In this document: one piece after another, positions 59,232 to 64,000 of the stretch
Numbering within the stretch: the first letter of the stretch is position 1
How the letters are laid out: each line of letters starts with the position of its first letter
Origin: Salegentibacter sp. R32
GTDB lineage: Bacteria > Bacteroidota > Bacteroidia > Flavobacteriales > Flavobacteriaceae
Reading direction: 5' to 3'
NCBI RefSeq assembly: GCF_008692195.1
Contig: NZ_RXOM01000017.1
Span: 1-64,000, forward strand
Length of the DNA: 64,000 nucleotides
Notes under the pieces: generated by a model
Told to the model about the DNA's origin: nothing
Seen by the model: the letters and a program-made list of their open reading frames with translations, nothing else
Databases searched by the model: none
Translations under genes and position numbers: made by a program

Positions 59232-59265
59232 TTGCAAAACTAATTTTAGTAAACTAGGTTTGCAA
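59232..59265. promoter_or_regulatory. Interlocked divergent promoters of the oxidoreductase and HxlR genes
   Basis: TTGCAAAACTA (59232-59242) and TAGGTTTGCAA (59255-59265) form an inverted repeat. Plus promoter: -33 TTG at 59232-59234, 20 bp, -7 TAGGTTTG at 59255-59262. Minus promoter: -33 TTG (59265-59263), 20 bp, -7 TAGTTTTG (59242-59235). Each -33 abuts the other's -7. A regulator or polymerase bound on one blocks the other. Confidence 0.8.
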
Positions 59266-59301
59266 TAACTATCTATTTCGATAGGTCTAAAATTAGAAAT
59301 T

Positions 59302-59673
59302 ATGAAGGATGAATGTAAAAGTGATTTTGTGAAGTTTAAGGACAAAACTTATCCTTGTTCTGTAAGTTTAACTATGGATTTGGTTGGAGGGAAATGGAAA
59401 ACGGTTATACTTTATCACTTAATTAATGAAAAAAAGAGATTTAGTGAGCTTCGAAGAGAAATGCCTATGATTACTGAAATGAATTTAAGTTTACAATTAA
59501 AACAATTGGAAAAAGATGGTTTAGTGTCAAGAAAAGTGTATGGGAAAAAACCACCAATCAAAGTCTTCTATAACTTAACTGAATTTGGTAAATCTTTTAT
59601 TCCTGTTCTAAATGCAATTACTAAATGGGGAAATGAGGTAGTTAATGAGAAAAGTGAATTTGTAAATAGTTAG
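59302..59673 (+). CDS. HxlR-family transcriptional regulator
   Basis: 123 residues. Winged HTH of HxlR: CSVSLTMDLVGGKWKTVILY, HLINEKKRFSELRREMPMIT, EMNLSLQLKQLEKDGLVSRK, KPPIKVFYNLTEFGKSFIPV. A cysteine near the N-terminus (Cys18 in YPCSV, and Cys5) matches the redox-sensing Cys of HypR/QorR/YodB-type repressors, so regulation by quinones or electrophiles is inferred. It is divergent from the oxidoreductase gene and its likely operator is the inverted repeat at 59232-59265, which also holds its own promoter (autoregulation). Confidence 0.9.
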   Translation: MKDECKSDFVKFKDKTYPCSVSLTMDLVGGKWKTVILYHLINEKKRFSELRREMPMITEMNLSLQLKQLEKDGLVSRKVYGKKPPIKVFYNLTEFGKSFIPVLNAITKWGNEVVNEKSEFVNS

Positions 59674-59689
59674 TGGAATGTAAAATAAT

Positions 59690-60211
59690 TTACCAAAGTT
59701 CGTGCACTTCATTTTTAAGAAAAGCCAATCCGGTTTCGCTAGGAGCTTTTTTATCGAGTAATTCTGTTAAAACTACTTCTCTTAATTTTTCAGGAGAATC
59801 TACTTTTTCGCTCATATTCGCTTGCCTAATCATAGAAATCGTAGCGTTTTTGGTAGCTTTAATCGCATTCCAGCACTTATCGCTTATATAAATTTGCTGC
59901 GCTAGGTTATGTTCAAATTCCTGTTCAATATTACTGATAAGTAAATTTTCGTAATCGTGCTTGCTATCGTTGTAAGGCTTCACCCGAATTAATAAACTTC
60001 CGGGGTTAATTCGCTCCAAAAATAAAGTCATTCGTTCCATAGCCTGTAAACGGTGCGGAATGGTGTTTTTAGAACTTTCCCTTTTCAGCTCAAAAATTCG
60101 GCGTTGATTTTCATTGGTCAAGTAGCTGTTAAAATAATAAAACCCAACAAGACCAATTACCACTGCCGGCAATAGGTTAAAGAAAACTTGTAAAAAATTG
60201 ATATTCTCCAT
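59690..60211 (-). CDS. Single-TM protein of unknown function, possibly DUF7935
   Basis: 173 residues. One N-terminal membrane span (LQVFFNLLPAVVIGLVGFYY, 7-26), then a basic helical linker (NENQRRIFELKRESSKNTIP) and a soluble helical domain (HRLQAMERMTLFLERINPGS; EQEFEHNLAQQIYISDKCWN). The HRLQAxERxxLFLERI segment is a flavobacterial family that I believe is DUF7935, with unknown role. Directly follows the FMN-binding synthase gene (2 nt gap), so the two are probably one unit. Confidence 0.7.
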   Translation of the reverse strand: MENINFLQVFFNLLPAVVIGLVGFYYFNSYLTNENQRRIFELKRESSKNTIPHRLQAMERMTLFLERINPGSLLIRVKPYNDSKHDYENLLISNIEQEFEHNLAQQIYISDKCWNAIKATKNATISMIRQANMSEKVDSPEKLREVVLTELLDKKAPSETGLAFLKNEVHELW

Positions 60212-60213
60212 AA

Positions 60214-61818
60214 TTAGTAACGTACGTCTTCCTCTTCAAATGAATCCTTAGATTCTTGATGATTAAAATTTCCGCCAAGATACTCACATTTTTGCAAAGA
60301 CGAAACCCCTTCAAAAGGAACTTTTACTTTATGGTATTCAAAAGAATCAGCCAGAGACTTGGTGAAATCTTGGTCGCTGAGGTTAAGTTCTACATCGTCC
60401 ATCGTAAATTGACATGGATGTTCATAACCGGCCGCATGCGTAACTTCCAATAATTCTTTTCTGAAATTTTTAAAGTAATAATTGACGCGTTCTCCTTTAT
60501 CTTTCACATTAATTCCGGCTTGTAACCATTTACTTTGCGTAGCCACTCCGGTGGGGCAGGTATTGGTATGACAAGATTTTGCCTGAATACAACCCACGCT
60601 CAACATCGCCTCCCGTGCTACATTTATACAATCGACGCCCATCGCAAAAGCCATGGCCGCTTTAGACGGAAAGCCAAGTTTGCCACTACCTATAAATGCA
60701 ATTTTATCACAAAGTTCGTGGGTTTTAAAAATTTTATAAATATTTCGGAAGGCGAACATCCAGGGTAATGAAACATGGTCTGCAAAACTTGGTGGAGCAG
60801 CGCCTGTTCCACCTTCACCGCCATCAATCGTAATGAAATCAGGCCCTTTATTTTGTTTTTTCATTAATTGGGCAAATTCTTCCCATTCTTTTAATTTTCC
60901 TACCGCAGCTTTAATTCCTACCGGTAAACCGGTTCGGTCGGCTATTTTTTCAATAAAATCTATTAAGCCTTGATTTCCCTCAAAAGCTGTGTGATAAGGT
61001 GGCGAAACCACATCTTTACCTACTTCAACTTTTCTTATTTCAGCAATCTCTTTAGTGATTTTGGAAGCTGGTAAAACTCCGCCTTTTCCAGGTTTTGCAC
61101 CTTGCGAGAGTTTAATTTCAATAGCTCTGATGCAAGGATTTTTTTCCACTAACTGAGCTAAATGTTCTAATGAGAAATTTCCTTCACTATCACGAATTCC
61201 AAAATAGCCCGTTCCTATTTGAAAAATAATATCTCCACCTTGCTTGTGATAAGGCGATAATCCTCCTTCGCCAGTGTTATGATAAGCATAAGCTTTTTTC
61301 ACCCCCAAGTTCAACGATTCAATTGCACGGGCAGAAAGGCTGCCAAAACTCATTGCGGAAACATTGATAACTGAAGCCGGTCTAAACGGCTTTCTTCGCT
61401 TGTGATAAAGCCCGAAAATTTTTGCACAAGGCAGAAAATAAGGATCTTCTGCATTCGGATGATTCTTTGGTAATTTAAAAGGAATCATCGCATTATGAAT
61501 AAAAATATAATTAGTTTGGTAAATATCTTGGTCAGTCCCAAAACCTTCATAGTTATTTTCATTTTTGGCAGAAGCATACACCCAACCCCGTTCAATTCGG
61601 TTAAAAGGGAGTTCTTCACGGTTGTTGGCGACAATGTATTGCCTTAATTCCGGTCCAATACTTTCTAACATATACCTAAAATTTCCAACTACAGGAAAGT
61701 TATGCTTGATGGTGTGATGTTTGTTGAAGAAGATATCTTTAATCGCAATAAGAATAATGACGATTAAAACCCATTGCCACCAAGAGATTGCTGACAAAAA
61801 ATTGAGAAAGGCGTCCAT
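60214..61818 (-). CDS. FMN-binding glutamate-synthase-like protein
   Basis: 534 residues. N-terminal TM span (INFLSAISWWQWVLIVIILI-type, about 5-30) is followed by the glutamate synthase central/FMN fold: SVINVSAMSFGSLSARAIES, GEGGLSPYHKQGGDIIFQIG, GAKPGKGGVLPASKITKEIA, TIDGGEGGTGAAPPSFADHV, IGSGKLGFPSKAAMAFAMGV and CIQAKSCHTNTCPTGVATQ with the Cys cluster. It lacks the glutaminase half of GltB and is therefore not a complete glutamate synthase; likely a membrane-bound FMN oxidoreductase. It probably heads a two-gene unit with the 173-residue gene. Confidence 0.9.
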   Translation of the reverse strand: MDAFLNFLSAISWWQWVLIVIILIAIKDIFFNKHHTIKHNFPVVGNFRYMLESIGPELRQYIVANNREELPFNRIERGWVYASAKNENNYEGFGTDQDIYQTNYIFIHNAMIPFKLPKNHPNAEDPYFLPCAKIFGLYHKRRKPFRPASVINVSAMSFGSLSARAIESLNLGVKKAYAYHNTGEGGLSPYHKQGGDIIFQIGTGYFGIRDSEGNFSLEHLAQLVEKNPCIRAIEIKLSQGAKPGKGGVLPASKITKEIAEIRKVEVGKDVVSPPYHTAFEGNQGLIDFIEKIADRTGLPVGIKAAVGKLKEWEEFAQLMKKQNKGPDFITIDGGEGGTGAAPPSFADHVSLPWMFAFRNIYKIFKTHELCDKIAFIGSGKLGFPSKAAMAFAMGVDCINVAREAMLSVGCIQAKSCHTNTCPTGVATQSKWLQAGINVKDKGERVNYYFKNFRKELLEVTHAAGYEHPCQFTMDDVELNLSDQDFTKSLADSFEYHKVKVPFEGVSSLQKCEYLGGNFNHQESKDSFEEEDVRY

Positions 61819-61971
61819 AAAATTTAAAAATGAATTTTCAGGATACTAAGTTATTCAATTTTAAAATGAAGGAATAAGAATTTTAGAACTTTTTGTTTAT
61901 AATTAAGCTTGGATGAGGACTTCGATTTTTATCTATTTTTGGTAAATTCACCCCCTAAAATTGTAGAGGAT

Positions 61972-64000
61972 TTGGAAAATTATTTAGCTGAATTGAATGA
62001 CGCCCAACGCGCTCCCGTTTTACAAAAAGACGGACCAATGATTGTCATTGCCGGTGCGGGCTCCGGTAAAACCCGAGTGCTTACCTATAGAATCGCTTAT
62101 TTGATGAGTAAAGGAGTTGATCCATTTAACATCTTATCACTCACTTTTACCAACAAAGCAGCGAGAGAGATGAAACATCGTATTTCTAGTATTGTGGGAA
62201 GTAGTGAAGCTAAAAATTTATGGATGGGAACATTCCACTCCATTTTCGCCAAAATCCTTCGGATGGAAGCCGATAAATTAGGTTATCCTTCCAATTTCAC
62301 CATTTATGATACACAAGATTCACAAAGTGTGTTGCGGGCGATTATTAAAGAAATGGGATTAGACAAAGATGTTTATAAATACAAACAGGTGTATTCCCGA
62401 ATTTCTTCTTTTAAAAATAGCTTGATTACGGTGAAAGCATATTTTCAAAATGGGGAATTGCAAGAAGCCGATGCGATGGCAAAACGACCTCGTTTGGGTG
62501 AAATTTATAAAGAATATGTGGATCGTTGTTTTAAAGCTGGCGCGATGGATTTTGATGATTTATTGCTAAAAACCAATGAGCTTTTAAACCGTTTTCCCGA
62601 TGTATTGCAAAAATACCAAAACCGGTTTCGATATATTTTGGTAGATGAGTATCAAGATACCAACCATTCGCAATATTTAATCGTGCGGGCGTTGAGTGAT
62701 AAATTTCAGAATATCTGTGTGGTGGGCGATGATGCGCAAAGTATTTATGCTTTCCGTGGAGCGAATATCAACAATATTCTCAACTTTCAGCGGGATTATG
62801 AAGGTGTTGAAATGTACCGATTGGAACAAAATTACCGTTCTACCAAAAACATTGTCAATGCAGCGAATTCAGTGATCGATAAAAATAAAACCAAACTGGA
62901 GAAGATTGTTTGGACAGCAAATGATGACGGGCCAAAAATCGTTGTCAACAGATTAATCAACGATGGAGAAGAAGGCAGGTTTGTAGCCAGTTCTATTTTT
63001 GAAAATAAGATGGAACACCAAATGAAAAATGGTGATTTTGCTATTTTGTACCGAACCAATGCGCAAAGTCGTGCGATGGAAGATGCCTTGCGTAAAAAAG
63101 ATATTCCATATCGAATTTATGGTGGACTTTCTTTCTATCAGCGTAAAGAAATTAAAGACGTTTTAGCCTATTTGCGTTTAATCGTTAACCCGAAAGATGA
63201 AGAAGCGCTAAAGCGTGTCATTAACTTTCCGGCACGTGGGATTGGAGCGACAACGATGGATAAATTGACACTGGCGGCCAATCATTACAAGCGTTCTATT
63301 TTTGAAGTTATAGAAAATATTGAAAAAATAGATCTGAAGATTAATAAAGGCACGCAAACCAAACTGAAAAACTTTACCAATATGATTAAAAGTTTTCAGA
63401 TTATGGCGAGCAATGAAAATGCCTTTACCGTTGCAGAAACTGTAGCCAAAAAAACAGGCTTGGTACAAGAACTAAAAAAAGATGGAACTCCAGAAGGTGT
63501 GGCTCGTATCGAGAATGTAGAAGAATTACTAAACGGTATTCAAGATTTTGTAGATGGACAGAAAGAATTAGCCGATGCTGATGGTTCGTTGGGCGAGTTT
63601 TTAGAAGATGTCGCCTTAATGACCGATTTAGACCAAGAAACACCGGATGAAGATCGGGTTGCCTTGATGACAATTCACCTAGCCAAAGGATTGGAATTTC
63701 CATACGTTTATATTGTTGGGTTGGAAGAAGATTTGTTTCCTTCAGGAATGAGCATGAATACCCGTTCGGAGTTAGAAGAGGAACGTCGTTTATTCTATGT
63801 AGCGTTGACTCGAGCTGAAAAGCAAGCTTATTTAACGTATGTTCAATCCCGTTTTCGATGGGGAAAATTAATTGATGCTGAACCGAGTCGATTTATTGAA
63901 GAAATAGATGATGAGTATTTAGATTATATGATTCCACAGGATGATTATAAATACAAGCCTTTGGTAGATAGAGATATTTTTGGGGAAGTCGATAAAAGTA
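61972..64000 (+). CDS. UvrD/PcrA-family DNA helicase, 3' end beyond the window
   Basis: About 676 residues are present; the ORF runs off the right edge. I place the start at TTG 61972 (ENYLAELNDAQRAPVLQKDG), the usual family opening, with AGAGGAT just upstream; there is no in-frame ATG before it. Motifs: GAGSGKTRVL (Walker A), LTFTNKAAREMK, VDEYQDTNHSQ, GDDAQSIYAFRGA, EQNYRS, HLAKGLEFPYVYIVGLEEDL and VALTRAEKQAYLTYVQS. An SF1A 3'-5' helicase for nucleotide excision repair and fork clearing. Confidence 0.93.
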   Translation, partial: MENYLAELNDAQRAPVLQKDGPMIVIAGAGSGKTRVLTYRIAYLMSKGVDPFNILSLTFTNKAAREMKHRISSIVGSSEAKNLWMGTFHSIFAKILRMEADKLGYPSNFTIYDTQDSQSVLRAIIKEMGLDKDVYKYKQVYSRISSFKNSLITVKAYFQNGELQEADAMAKRPRLGEIYKEYVDRCFKAGAMDFDDLLLKTNELLNRFPDVLQKYQNRFRYILVDEYQDTNHSQYLIVRALSDKFQNICVVGDDAQSIYAFRGANINNILNFQRDYEGVEMYRLEQNYRSTKNIVNAANSVIDKNKTKLEKIVWTANDDGPKIVVNRLINDGEEGRFVASSIFENKMEHQMKNGDFAILYRTNAQSRAMEDALRKKDIPYRIYGGLSFYQRKEIKDVLAYLRLIVNPKDEEALKRVINFPARGIGATTMDKLTLAANHYKRSIFEVIENIEKIDLKINKGTQTKLKNFTNMIKSFQIMASNENAFTVAETVAKKTGLVQELKKDGTPEGVARIENVEELLNGIQDFVDGQKELADADGSLGEFLEDVALMTDLDQETPDEDRVALMTIHLAKGLEFPYVYIVGLEEDLFPSGMSMNTRSELEEERRLFYVALTRAEKQAYLTYVQSRFRWGKLIDAEPSRFIEEIDDEYLDYMIPQDDYKYKPLVDRDIFGEVDKS

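Noticed and set aside
62832-63703. Minus-strand ORFs at the right edge
   Set aside because: They oppose a motif-complete UvrD/PcrA helicase frame on the plus strand.
1-64000. CRISPR array, tRNA or rRNA genes
   Set aside because: No regularly spaced direct repeats of CRISPR length, and no T-loop/anticodon pattern or rRNA stretch was recognised by eye; a dedicated scan could still find one.

Overview
The window looks like a chromosomal segment of a marine or soil-type member of the Flavobacteriaceae (Bacteroidota). The evidence is low GC with A/T-rich gaps, -7 boxes of the form TAnnTTTG, type IX secretion (T9SS) C-terminal sorting domains, SusD-style lipoprotein signals (CSDDD), and Flavobacteria-typical families (DUF6266, HD-Pycsar effector, FISUMP, PNGase F, AcpH, GAF protein). 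I do not assign a genus.

Layout. Positions 1-62 hold the N-terminus of an IS1595-type transposase cut by the window edge. Positions 200-32,500 are an accessory region in which nearly every gene is on the minus strand. It runs as follows: secreted or lipoprotein genes (0.2-5.3 kb); a four-gene run of small membrane or lipoprotein genes (4.7-6.3 kb); an arginine-methyltransferase-like enzyme; a beta-helix protein; two proteins sharing a DNRPE leader, one with the eCIS-associated DUF4157 metalloprotease-like domain; an XRE regulator; a six-ORF type I restriction-modification operon with two extra genes and a frameshifted hsdR (13.8-22.5 kb); a RiPP cluster with a GrrM/OscB-like radical SAM maturase and two related small precursors (22.7-25.3 kb); an excisionase-like HTH gene; a DUF6266 gene; a 1097-residue T9SS-exported repeat protein; and a LysR regulator. 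Several units here are bounded by unit-specific complementary 8-12 nt boxes and carry a recurring stem-loop built on AATAAAC/GTTTATT, an arrangement that resembles an integron gene-cassette array. No integrase is visible. Repeat families (a ~150 bp MITE-like element, a ~60 bp element, and a duplicated ~130 bp upstream region) are concentrated in this part.

Positions 32,500-64,000 are ordinary core genome: acpH and glmM (divergent), a PNGase F lipoprotein, tandem lpxL-like acyltransferases (one frameshifted) divergent from a rhomboid protease, a SIMPL protein, a TlpA-type thioredoxin lipoprotein, a large GAF protein, an HD-PycTM protein, a phosphoesterase/Omp85-like fusion, a thioesterase, pheT, an auxin-efflux-type carrier, recG, an M1 aminopeptidase with a patatin phospholipase, an HxlR/NAD(P)H-oxidoreductase divergent pair, a glutamate-synthase-like FMN enzyme, and the 5' part of a UvrD/PcrA helicase running off the right edge.

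How the genes work together. The RM operon is one tightly coupled transcription unit (gaps of -1 to 8 nt), so its two extra proteins are probably part of the restriction function. The RiPP precursor is translationally coupled to its maturase. The two DNRPE-leader proteins share promoter-proximal DNA as well as the leader, implying common control and common routing. No tRNA, rRNA or CRISPR array was recognised.
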